Shown in pieces: positions 1 to 6,251 of a stretch of DNA of 6,382 bases. The stretch's first letter is position 1; the number at the start of each line of letters is the position of its first letter. The notes below the pieces were generated by a model, which did not search any database, was not told the DNA's origin, and worked only from the letters and a program-made list of their open reading frames with translations. This stretch comes from Planctomycetota bacterium. Lineage in GTDB: Bacteria > Planctomycetota > B129-G9. Both the position numbers and the translations under genes were made by a program. The stretch covers positions 1 through 6,382 of the forward strand of contig QNCA01000090.1 of assembly GCA_003644325.1 (NCBI GenBank), in the 5' to 3' direction.

Positions 1-70
1 ACTGTCACCATTACCCATTCGGACCCTGACGGGTCCTCAGGGCGAGGGCCCGGAACGGGCGGAGCGCAGA

Positions 71-91
71 CCCCCTGATTTATCAAGGGGG
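71..91. repeat. C5/G5 hairpin, possible extragenic palindrome
   Basis: CCCCC at 71-75 pairs with GGGGG at 87-91. Inside, TGA (76-78) pairs with TCA (83-85), leaving a TTTA loop and a single bulged A at 86. No T-run follows on either strand, so it is not a standard intrinsic terminator. From general knowledge, palindromes of the kind CCCCCTTGATAAATCAGGGGG occur as dispersed extragenic repeats in several bacterial genomes. That this is one of them is an inference that needs the rest of the genome. Confidence 0.4.
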
Positions 92-104
92 CCGGCTCGT
101 AGAT

Positions 105-117
105 GGTGACTGTCACC
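105..117. promoter_or_regulatory. Perfect palindrome GGTGAC-T-GTCACC (possible operator)
   Basis: Six-base arms are perfectly inverted around one central T. The same architecture, GGTRAC-N-GTYACC, recurs at 902-914 ahead of the secreted propeller gene. The right part of this site, ACTGTCACC (109-117), is also found at bases 1-9, where the window edge may cut a third copy. This suggests a dimeric regulator site, but no regulator is visible and the distance to the ATG at 262 is large (about 145 bp). Confidence 0.35.
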
Positions 118-185
118 GTGCCGGCAGCGCCCGGGATTCTTACACGCTCCCCGCGCATACCATCTGTTCGCGCTCGCCGACTTTT

Positions 186-208
186 GCTTGCGAAATGCGC
201 GCTTTTTT
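186..208 (+). terminator. Weak candidate intrinsic terminator
   Basis: An imperfect stem at 186-202 (GC, TT bulge, GCG, loop AAATG, CGC, GC) is followed directly by six T at 203-208. Only five base pairs form and they carry a bulge, so termination would be weak. It would end transcription coming from the left of the window, ahead of the gene at 262. It may be chance in GC-rich sequence. Confidence 0.22.
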
Positions 209-261
209 GGTGAAGTATTGCGCAAAGCACTATTCCTGATACCGGATAAGGAGTACATATC

Positions 262-864
262 ATGCGCACCGCAAAAGTTCTTGCAACCGTCTTGGTCGCA
301 TGCATGGTCTGCCCGTCATGCGCGGGGTTCCCGTTCAACAAGCGCCTGCCCGATCCGCCCGAAGGCCTGAAGACGGTTAAACTCTATGCCGTAGTCGTGC
401 CGGAAGATACCTTTGGCCGCATTGTCAAACGGGGCATGTGCTATGAAGACGCCGCGGACCTGTGGCATCGCGGGCCCTCACTCACCATCTATTTCAAGGA
501 AGTCCCGTATAAGCGGAGGGACTCCGACCCCATGCCGCCTCCCGACGCCACGGAGATTACGCCTGAAGGCTCCGAGTATTCAATCCACGTGGCGGGCCTG
601 CGGATGCGCCGGATGCAGGATGAAGGGCTTGTAGTTCTTTGCGGCGAAGGAAGCGTTTGCTATGGGAAATCCGTTATCGAAATCTCTCCTCTCGCCGTGT
701 CGATAAACGGTGACGCGCTCGACATTCCCGCGTTCACCGTGCGTTCACGCCGGGTGCTCGACGAAACCGAGCAGAGGGGATACGGTCACGTGGAAAACGT
801 CACCGACATCGTAGTCTCGTCCGACGGCCGGTGGTGGGAGGGTGTCCAGCACGTTTCGCCGTGA
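262..864 (+). CDS. Hypothetical protein, probable lipoprotein, 200 aa
   Basis: I do not recognise the family. The start is firm: ATG at 262 follows AAGGAG (248-253) by 8 nt. The N-terminus has a basic MRTAK n-region, a short hydrophobic stretch, and three closely spaced cysteines (C14, C17, C20). LVAC at 11-14 is a textbook lipobox, although the signal would be unusually short; C20, preceded by S19, is the alternative lipidation site. The mature part has no transmembrane segment. It holds a Pro-rich stretch near residues 90-95 (DPMPPPDAT), a further cysteine at 60, and a C127/C133 pair that could form a disulfide in the periplasm. Codon use is GC3-rich like its neighbours, which supports real coding. 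It lies 90 bp ahead of the next start, with a palindrome between, so it may be a separate transcription unit. Confidence 0.75.
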   Translation: MRTAKVLATVLVACMVCPSCAGFPFNKRLPDPPEGLKTVKLYAVVVPEDTFGRIVKRGMCYEDAADLWHRGPSLTIYFKEVPYKRRDSDPMPPPDATEITPEGSEYSIHVAGLRMRRMQDEGLVVLCGEGSVCYGKSVIEISPLAVSINGDALDIPAFTVRSRRVLDETEQRGYGHVENVTDIVVSSDGRWWEGVQHVSP

Positions 865-901
865 CCCTTCCCGTGAACTGTTGTGATGTCCGGAAATAAC
901 C

Positions 902-914
902 GGTAACCGTTACC
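902..914. promoter_or_regulatory. Perfect palindrome GGTAAC-C-GTTACC (possible operator)
   Basis: Six-base arms are inverted around one C, and the palindrome extends to 15 bp if C901 and G915 are counted. It also sits in a heptamer direct repeat, TAACCGG / TAACCGT / TACCG, at 897-915. Its centre lies 46 bp before the ATG at 955 and 33 bp before the ribosome binding site, a usual place for an operator. It has the same design as the palindrome at 105-117. Which regulator binds, if any, is unknown. Confidence 0.4.
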
Positions 915-940
915 GCGTTGCACAGCGACACAGTCCTGTA

Positions 941-947
941 AAGGAGG
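941..947 (+). promoter_or_regulatory. Ribosome binding site AAGGAGG that fixes the start at 955
   Basis: This near-perfect Shine-Dalgarno sequence ends 7 nt before ATG at 955 but only 1 nt before the in-frame TTG at 949. The spacing makes ATG 955 the start and removes two residues from the longest reading frame. Confidence 0.85.
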
Positions 948-954
948 CTTGGCG

Positions 955-3444
955 ATGAAGATTCCCGCAGGATGGCCGGCAAGATTGCTGTTCCTCCCGG
1001 CGGCTGCCATGCTATGGCTCGGCGTGACCGCGCCGCGCGGGGCCCTGGCCTCGGCGGAGACCGGCGAGGCCCCCCCCGCTGAGAAGAAGTACAAGACCGC
1101 TTCCGAAACCTACGGCTTTCTACGGGCGCGAATCCTCGACCTCGTGCCGAAAGACGAAAAAGAAGAGAAAGAACCTTACGATTACTACTACCGGGATTAC
1201 AGAAGAAGAGCCCTGCCGATGGCCGGTCTCAAGACCGCCGATTTCGACGGCGACGGTTTTGTCGACTTCTTCATCTCCGACCCGCAGAACGACCAGTTTG
1301 TAATCTTTTTCGGGAAAAGACCCGCCGGCGAGAAAAAGCAGGAGAAAGAAACCGAGGGGGAAAAAGACGAGGAAAAAGATTTGGAGCCGGAGTATGTCAC
1401 GAAGGAATACGACCGTGTCGAATTCAAGACCGCTCGAATGCGCGCCTTCGACTTCAGCGACATCAACTCCGACGGCAAACTGGACATGATCTTTACAGAC
1501 GACGAGAACGACATCGTCGTCCGTTACCAGGAGCAAGACCGCAAGTTCGCCGATGACACCAGGGTGGAACTGCCCGCCCGTTCCGGCAAGGTACGGTCCA
1601 TGCAGGTTGCGGACATTGACGGCGACGGCGCCGAAGAGGTGATAGCGGTAAACACAAAGTTTATCATCGTCATCAAGCCGACCCCGAAAGGCACGCTCAA
1701 GGAACACGCCACGTATCAGAACATATCCGGCAGGACCCGTTTCCATCTGGCCGACTTCAACGGAGACGGGCTACCGGACCTGGCGCTGTTTGACGCGGAC
1801 CGGCCGCAGGAGGTAACCGTGCGTTTGCAGGAAAAAGGCGGCGGCTTCGACGTCGAATACACACAAACCATCGAAGGGGTCTGCGGACACAGGTTCGCCG
1901 ATATCGACGGCGACGGCCGGGACGAGATGATCGCCTTTCTGGAGCGCCTGCCCGGCGTGCGCACTTTCAGGTTCATGACCTCCGGGGAGGTAAAGCAGGC
2001 GACCAGGGCCATAGAGGATTTCCACTTCGGCTCTATGCACGCGTTCCCGTTCGATAACGCGGGCTCGAAGAGCATGGCCGTGGGGGATATCGACGGCGAC
2101 GGCAAAAACGACATCGTCGTGCTCGACGGCGCCGCGGCGCAACTCCTCGTGTACAGGCAGGCCGATGCCGGCAGCCTGGAAGAGCGCGAAGAGTACGCCT
2201 CGCTCTCCGAGGGCGATGAAGCGGCCATAGCCGATATCGACGGCGACGGCAGGAATGAAATAATCGTCCTCAGCGAAGAAGAAAAAACAATCGGCGTCTG
2301 CCGGGAAGAAAAGACCGGTAAGATAGGGTTCCCCAGGCCGCTTGCCACAAAACACACCCCGGTGGCAATGGCCGTCGGAGACGTCAACGGCGACGGGCGG
2401 AGCGACCTGGTTTACGCCGCCAGGAACAGCGACGACGACGGCTTCCTCTACGTCATGGTCCAGCGGAAGGACGGCGGCATGGCGGACTGGCGCGAGATGG
2501 ACCTCTCGACCAACCAGATACTCGCCATGCGCGGGCTTCGGATAGCGGACCTCGACTCGGACGGCAAGGCCGACATCATGGCGCTGTTCAGGTCTCGCGC
2601 GCCCGCCCTGCTCATCCAGGGTGAGGACGGCAAGTTCGAGGACGCCGCGAAGAAGGAGGGTTTCAAGCCCGGCCTGCTGGCGAATTACAGTGCCGGGAGT
2701 TTCTCCCTGGGCGATGTGGACGGCGACGGTGCGCCGGAGATGATCGTGTGCCGGAAAAACTTCGCCCGGGCAATGCAGTTTTCAAAAGGCGCGTTGAACG
2801 TTGTGGACCAGTACGGCGGCGATACCGCCGGGGCGCGAATCCTGAAGGCGCTCACCGCCGACCTCAACGGCGACGGGCGGAACGAAATTCTGATGCTGGA
2901 CGGCGCCTCGCGCAAACTCGGCATACGAGAACGCACCGGGAAGGGCATGTTCAAGACCGTCAAAGACCTCGACATCGGGAACTTCCGCTTCAAAGATATA
3001 TTCCCGGTCGACATGAACGGCGACGGCTCCCTTGATATCGTCATATTCGGGGACGATAAGTTCGGCGTCCTTTACGCCAACGCACTCGACCCGAAGTTCG
3101 AAGAGGTCGCCGATTATCACACCGAGATAAAGGACTGTAAATACACCGGCATGGAAGCGGGTGACGTGAACGGCGACGGGAAGCCGGACCTGGTGCTCGT
3201 CGACGGAGGCTCGCACCACGTTGAGATACTGTCGTTCGGCAAAGACGGAACGCCCCGGCAGGAACTCACTTTCAAGGTCTTTGAGCGCGGTTTTGAAGAT
3301 TTCAACCCTTATCGCCGCGAAGCCGGACTCGAGCCGAAAGAGTTGCTGCTGGCGGATGTCGATGGGGACAAGCGTCTCGACATCGTAATATTTGTTCACA
3401 AGAAGGCCGTCTTCTACCCGCAGCAGCCGCGGCAACAAGAGTGA
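955..3444 (+). CDS. Secreted FG-GAP/VCBS repeat protein, 829 aa, probably two 7-bladed beta-propellers
   Basis: A Sec signal peptide is clear: basic and hydrophobic residues 2-30, then ALA at 30-32 before SAE, so cleavage after residue 32 is likely. The mature protein carries fourteen calcium-loop motifs of the type DxDxDGxxD. Their first Asp are at residues 96, 169, 220, 267, 316, 378, 427, 476, 532, 587, 636, 686, 737 and 801, a period of about 49-56 with a few longer steps. Each loop is followed by a hydrophobic strand such as DIVVL or EIIVL, the signature of FG-GAP/VCBS (integrin alpha-like) propeller blades. Fourteen blades would fit two seven-bladed propellers, which is an inference. 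The step from motif 1 to 2 is long because of a Lys/Glu-rich insert at residues 123-146. Motif 14 has Lys in place of the conserved Gly. No membrane anchor or sorting signal is seen at the C-terminus, so it is probably periplasmic or released. Such proteins generally bind ligands or proteins, or serve as scaffolds; no enzyme domain is visible. It leads the envelope-glycan operon. Confidence 0.9.
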   Translation: MKIPAGWPARLLFLPAAAMLWLGVTAPRGALASAETGEAPPAEKKYKTASETYGFLRARILDLVPKDEKEEKEPYDYYYRDYRRRALPMAGLKTADFDGDGFVDFFISDPQNDQFVIFFGKRPAGEKKQEKETEGEKDEEKDLEPEYVTKEYDRVEFKTARMRAFDFSDINSDGKLDMIFTDDENDIVVRYQEQDRKFADDTRVELPARSGKVRSMQVADIDGDGAEEVIAVNTKFIIVIKPTPKGTLKEHATYQNISGRTRFHLADFNGDGLPDLALFDADRPQEVTVRLQEKGGGFDVEYTQTIEGVCGHRFADIDGDGRDEMIAFLERLPGVRTFRFMTSGEVKQATRAIEDFHFGSMHAFPFDNAGSKSMAVGDIDGDGKNDIVVLDGAAAQLLVYRQADAGSLEEREEYASLSEGDEAAIADIDGDGRNEIIVLSEEEKTIGVCREEKTGKIGFPRPLATKHTPVAMAVGDVNGDGRSDLVYAARNSDDDGFLYVMVQRKDGGMADWREMDLSTNQILAMRGLRIADLDSDGKADIMALFRSRAPALLIQGEDGKFEDAAKKEGFKPGLLANYSAGSFSLGDVDGDGAPEMIVCRKNFARAMQFSKGALNVVDQYGGDTAGARILKALTADLNGDGRNEILMLDGASRKLGIRERTGKGMFKTVKDLDIGNFRFKDIFPVDMNGDGSLDIVIFGDDKFGVLYANALDPKFEEVADYHTEIKDCKYTGMEAGDVNGDGKPDLVLVDGGSHHVEILSFGKDGTPRQELTFKVFERGFEDFNPYRREAGLEPKELLLADVDGDKRLDIVIFVHKKAVFYPQQPRQQE
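1240..3381 (+). repeat. Array of 14 FG-GAP calcium-loop motifs in the coding sequence
   Basis: The motifs begin at bases 1240, 1459, 1612, 1753, 1900, 2086, 2233, 2380, 2548, 2713, 2860, 3010, 3163 and 3355. Identity is mainly at protein level, but three copies share the exact 18-mer GATATCGACGGCGACGGC (1900, 2086, 2233), 186 and 147 bp apart, both multiples of three. The Asp and Asn side chains of these loops usually bind calcium in this family. Confidence 0.85.
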
Positions 3445-3486
3445 CTGTTGACGCTCGACGTGGCCGCCGCCCCCGGGGCACGAACA

Positions 3487-4251
3487 ATGAAACTGCCGGT
3501 AACAGCCTGCATCATCACGTACAACGAAGAGCATAACATCCGCGACTGCCTCAGGAGCGTGGAGTGGGCCGATGAAGTCGTTGTGGTGGATTCGCACAGC
3601 AAGGACAGGACCGTCGAGATCGCAAGGGAATTCACCGACAAAGTGGTCCGGCGCGAGTGGAACGGCATAAACGACCAGCGCCGGTTCGCCCAGGACCAGG
3701 CCGGGCACGAGTGGGTCTTCAACCTGGACGCCGACGAACGCGCCTCGGCGGAACTCGCGCGGGAGATCGCCTCGCTTGACCTGGAATCGCGGGATATCGA
3801 CGGCTACCTCGTTCCCCGCCGCGCTTTCTACCTGGGCAGGTGGATAAAGCACGGCGGCTGGTACCCCGACTATAAACTCAGGCTCTATCGCAAGGCAAAG
3901 GCGCGCTTCCTCGACAACGACCCGCACGACACGGTCGAACTGGACGGCAGGACCGCAAGACTCAGCGGCGAAATAGAACACTACACCTACCGCGACATTT
4001 CGGACCAACTGGCGCAAATCCAGAAGTTCTCCACCACGCGCGCCGAGCAGTTCATGCGCTCCGGGCGGAAGTTCAGTTACCTGCAACTCCTCTTCCGACC
4101 CCCCTGGAAATTCTTCAACACCTACATCCTGCGCCTGGGGCTGCTGGACGGCATGGCGGGACTCATCATATCGGCGCTCAGCGCGTATCACGTTTTCGTG
4201 ACATGGGCGAAGTTCTGGGAACTCACACGCAAGCCGGAGGTGAAAGAATGA
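3487..4251 (+). CDS. Family 2 glycosyltransferase, WaaE/KdtX-like, 254 aa
   Basis: This is a GT-A fold glycosyltransferase of the kind that adds a sugar to the LPS inner core; WaaE/KdtX proteins are about 250-260 aa, matching this length. The start at ATG 3487 gives MKLPVTACIITYNEE, the usual N-terminus of the family, although the Shine-Dalgarno there is poor. Seen motifs are ITYNEE (10-15), the nucleotide-sugar strand VVVDSHSKDRT (32-42), and the metal-binding LDADE (80-84, with D81 and D83 as the DxD). GGWYPDYKLRLYRK, further on, is also typical of this group. A hydrophobic, amphipathic C-terminal region (LLDGMAGLIISALSAYHVF) probably attaches it to the inner face of the inner membrane. The gene begins 42 bp after the propeller gene, and its stop overlaps the next ATG as ATGA. 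The donor and acceptor sugars cannot be read from the sequence, and other GT2 envelope roles remain possible. Confidence 0.88.
   Translation: MKLPVTACIITYNEEHNIRDCLRSVEWADEVVVVDSHSKDRTVEIAREFTDKVVRREWNGINDQRRFAQDQAGHEWVFNLDADERASAELAREIASLDLESRDIDGYLVPRRAFYLGRWIKHGGWYPDYKLRLYRKAKARFLDNDPHDTVELDGRTARLSGEIEHYTYRDISDQLAQIQKFSTTRAEQFMRSGRKFSYLQLLFRPPWKFFNTYILRLGLLDGMAGLIISALSAYHVFVTWAKFWELTRKPEVKE
4236..4240 (+). promoter_or_regulatory. Ribosome binding site GGAGG that fixes the start at 4248
   Basis: GGAGG lies inside the end of the glycosyltransferase gene, 7 nt before ATG 4248. An earlier in-frame alternative start at 4203 has no comparable site and would add 15 residues that do not look like protein of this family. 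Confidence 0.75.
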
Positions 4252-5546
4252 GTCCTTCCGAGGAAACGCAGCGATACACGGACCTGGACCGGCCGCCGTT
4301 CCGCTGGACCGTCCGCGAGGACCTGGCCGAGATAATCGACGAGCCGGTCTTCACCGCCTTCGACAAATTTATTCGCACCGCGCATCCGCAGGTGCTCACC
4401 CGCTCAAAGAGCAAGACGACCATAATCGCTCCGCTCAATTCCGCCGCCGGCAAGCGCGAATTTATCATAAAGAACTATCGCTTCCCCAGGCTTTACCAGC
4501 GGCTGCGCAGCCTCTTTCACCGCACGGTCGCCGTCAAGGAACTCCGCGTCGGCCGCGAAATCGAGACCCGCGGCATACCCGTATCCGTACCGGCGGCCAT
4601 AGGCGAGCGGCGCAGCCTCGGCATGGTCAATGAGTGTTTTGTGGTCATAGAGCGTCTGCCCGGACGCATTGACCTGGAAAACTATCTCCTGATGCCGGAT
4701 GTCGCCTCTCTGTCCGAAGAAGAGATTGCGCGGCGCCGCCGGGTTATAAACGGACTCGCCGCGCTGGTCGGGCAACTGCACGAAAACGGAATCTACCAGT
4801 ACGACTGCAACCTCTGCAATTTCCTGCTCGACCCGGAGAGTCTTTCGCTCACGTTTATAGACCTGGCCAAGGTCGACATATCCTCTTCGCTCACGCGGCG
4901 GAAGCGTGTGGACAACCTGGCCAAATTGATGCGGCACCGCCTGCGGATTCCCGCGACGGACGCGATGCGCTTCCTGCGCTCCTACGTCGGCGGCGGCAGG
5001 GAGAACCGTGAGGAGCGCCATAGACTCGCGGCCGAGACCTCCCGCGCGAACTACCATTTGCTTCACAGGCATTTCGCCAAAGAAACACGCCAGTGCCTGC
5101 ACAGCGGCAGGAACTACCAGTCCCTCGAGTGCGCGGAGTGCACCGCAATCTTCCGCAAACGGAACTACGCCGAATATCCCAAACCGGGGGAACTCCTCGC
5201 CGGCTTGACCGATGCGGCGCGGCAGGCCGCACAGGCCGGCGGCCGCCACGGCGCGTCCTTCCGGTACGACCTGGGCGGGGGGGAGGAGGTGTTGTGGGGC
5301 TTTGAAGGGCGTTACATGGACCTCGAATTTACGTGGCGCGAGCGCAACGGTCTCTATCCGGCGGGGGCCTGGGAGAATTTCCCGCTGGGACTGTGCCGCA
5401 TGAAACTCCAGCCCGACCGAGGCATGCTCTTCCTGCTCCCCGCTCCATCGTACAGAGCCGAGCGGCCGTTCCTCGAACTGTCGCACGCCGAAAGGCTCGT
5501 GCTTGCCGCGATTTGCAAAGGAGTTGAAGGCTTTGGTCAAGACTGA
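4248..5546 (+). CDS. Lipopolysaccharide kinase (Kdo/WaaP family)-like protein with C-terminal extension, 432 aa
   Basis: Residues about 45-270 form a protein-kinase-like fold of the Kdo/WaaP (InaA) family, which phosphorylates core sugars of LPS on the cytoplasmic side of the inner membrane. Visible elements are K75 in FIIKNYRF (ATP lysine), helix-C acidic residues near E104/E106 in VGREIETRGIPVSVPAAIGE, a catalytic loop YQYDCNLCNFLLD with D186 and N191, and FIDLAKV with D205 as the metal-binding Asp. The loop has YQYD in place of the usual HRD. WaaP-type kinases are about 250-270 aa, so roughly 150 residues are extra. Residues 283-298 hold C-x11-C-x2-C and are followed by a region I cannot assign. 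The ATG overlaps the glycosyltransferase stop by 4 bp, giving translational coupling. The partner gene supports a role in glycan-core phosphorylation, but the substrate is unknown, and a pseudokinase role cannot be excluded. Confidence 0.8.
   Translation: MSPSEETQRYTDLDRPPFRWTVREDLAEIIDEPVFTAFDKFIRTAHPQVLTRSKSKTTIIAPLNSAAGKREFIIKNYRFPRLYQRLRSLFHRTVAVKELRVGREIETRGIPVSVPAAIGERRSLGMVNECFVVIERLPGRIDLENYLLMPDVASLSEEEIARRRRVINGLAALVGQLHENGIYQYDCNLCNFLLDPESLSLTFIDLAKVDISSSLTRRKRVDNLAKLMRHRLRIPATDAMRFLRSYVGGGRENREERHRLAAETSRANYHLLHRHFAKETRQCLHSGRNYQSLECAECTAIFRKRNYAEYPKPGELLAGLTDAARQAAQAGGRHGASFRYDLGGGEEVLWGFEGRYMDLEFTWRERNGLYPAGAWENFPLGLCRMKLQPDRGMLFLLPAPSYRAERPFLELSHAERLVLAAICKGVEGFGQD
5517..5523 (+). 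promoter_or_regulatory. Ribosome binding site AAAGGAG supporting a TTG start at 5533
   Basis: The site lies inside the end of the kinase gene. It is 9 nt before TTG 5533, touches TTG 5524, and lies after TTG 5503, so 5533 is the best-placed start. GTG 5551 has no site of its own. Confidence 0.55.
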
Positions 5547-6111
5547 ATCAGTGGAAAGGGCGCGAGAGCGCCTGGCCGCCCGCCTGGAACAAGACGGCTT
5601 CTTCCTGCCGAAGCCCGATGACTACGCGCCGCGCGAAGGGGCGTTCGCGCTGAAGAAAAACGTCGATGATTCCCACTCGGTTCACGTAGAGGCGGTGTTT
5701 GGAAAGGAAGGTAGGCGAAACTTCTTCAGGCTCAATCTCGGCTTCGGCCGGGCCGAGGCGCGTTACGACGAACTGCCGTTTCTCGGCGACCGTGAGGGCA
5801 AGGGGATACGAATGCCCTTTTTCCGCGTGATGATGTTCAGGAAACCCGCCCGATTCCGGCAGCGTTTCTACAACCTCTTCCTCGCCCCTCCTTCGTGGAA
5901 CCACGCCGCCTCGGACACGTTCTATTACGAAAGCGACTCGGACCTGGATGCGAAAATCGACGAAGCCGCTTCACTCGTCTCGCACACCATTCCGCGCTTT
6001 GTGGCGCACCTGGAGCGCGCCGACTTCACCATGCCCCGCCTGAAAAGCCCTTACCGCTTCCCGAATAAACGCCCGGACCAACCAACCTCACGCCAATCCG
6101 TCCAAGGCTGA
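5533..6111 (+). CDS. Hypothetical protein, 192 aa, in the LPS-modification operon
   Basis: I do not recognise the family. The most likely start is TTG 5533, placed 9 nt after AAAGGAG, giving a 14-bp overlap with the kinase gene. There is no signal peptide or membrane segment, so it is probably cytoplasmic. Residues 1-25 look helical (ERARERLAARLEQDGFFLPKP). A middle part has alternating strand-like stretches (HSVHVEAVF, FFRLNLGFG), followed by an aromatic and basic core (FLGDREGKGIRMPFFRVMMFRKPARFRQRFYNLFLAPPSWNHA). The C-terminal 20 residues are rich in Pro, Arg and Gln and look disordered. The GFFLPK and FFRLNLG arrangement faintly recalls small DUF4304-like proteins, but I would not assign it. 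The tandem stop TGA TAG ends the gene at 6109-6114. Overlap with the kinase suggests co-translation and possibly a shared complex. Confidence 0.78.
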   Translation: MVKTESVERARERLAARLEQDGFFLPKPDDYAPREGAFALKKNVDDSHSVHVEAVFGKEGRRNFFRLNLGFGRAEARYDELPFLGDREGKGIRMPFFRVMMFRKPARFRQRFYNLFLAPPSWNHAASDTFYYESDSDLDAKIDEAASLVSHTIPRFVAHLERADFTMPRLKSPYRFPNKRPDQPTSRQSVQG

Positions 6112-6173
6112 TAGGCGACGGGGCAGACGTTTATCCCGACAAAGGAAGGGCTGAGGAGTTCTACAGAGGGACC

Positions 6174-6203
6174 AAAAAAAGAGCACGCCGCTGGGACGCG
6201 CTC
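6174..6203 (-). terminator. Strong intrinsic terminator, minus strand
   Basis: Read on the minus strand, GAGCGCGUC pairs with GGCGUGCUC as nine continuous pairs, two of them G-U, around the loop CCAGC, followed at once by seven U (the A7 at 6174-6180). On the + strand the two wobble pairs become A-C mismatches and no T-run follows, so the signal is clearly directed leftward. It serves the candidate small RNA and does not serve the operon. Confidence 0.82.
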
Positions 6204-6251
6204 GCGAGACTCCGCAGAGCCTTACGTGCGGACAAAAATCCTTACTATGAC

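Larger units (their letters stand above)
1..261. other. Leader region without a certain gene
   Basis: No convincing gene is seen here. The + frame beginning at base 1 is open to a TGA at 76-78 and reads TVTITHSDPDG followed by a Gly/Pro-rich tail. It could be the 3' end of an upstream gene, but 25 codons are too few to judge. The stretch holds a GC hairpin at 21-36 (GGACCC, loop TGAC, GGGTCC), a C5/G5 hairpin at 71-91 that spans that TGA, a perfect palindrome at 105-117, a weak terminator-like stem with T6 at 186-208, and an 8-bp palindrome TTGCGCAA at 218-225. I found no good sigma-70 promoter for the gene at 262. Confidence 0.5.

Noticed and set aside
21..36. GGACCC/GGGTCC hairpin as a terminator
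   Set aside because: A perfect 6-bp stem with a 4-nt loop, but no T-run on either side.
37..258. A 73-codon minus-strand open frame in the leader region
   Set aside because: It crosses the hairpins and palindrome, has a basic low-information composition and has no convincing ribosome binding site.
949..951. TTG as start of the propeller gene
   Set aside because: It is 1 nt after the ribosome binding site; ATG 955 is at 7 nt and gives a normal signal peptide.
1716..2387. A 223-codon minus-strand open frame rich in Ser and Pro
   Set aside because: It is antisense to the repeated GACGGCGAC-type codons of the propeller motifs, and its regular SPSPSIS pattern is simply the complement of those repeats.
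3448..3486. TTG start for the glycosyltransferase, adding 13 residues
   Set aside because: The family normally begins a few residues before the ITYNEE strand, as from ATG 3487; the added residues are not family-like. The weak ribosome binding site at 3487 leaves some doubt.
2782..4191. A 469-codon open frame on the minus strand across the end of the propeller gene and the glycosyltransferase gene
   Set aside because: It lies antisense to two well-supported genes, has no ribosome binding site, and is the expected shadow of GC-rich codons; its protein shows no recognisable motif.
6115..6140. A + strand terminator after the operon (CGGG/CCCG stem)
   Set aside because: Only four pairs with a 12-nt loop and no T-run; I see no intrinsic terminator for the operon on the + strand.
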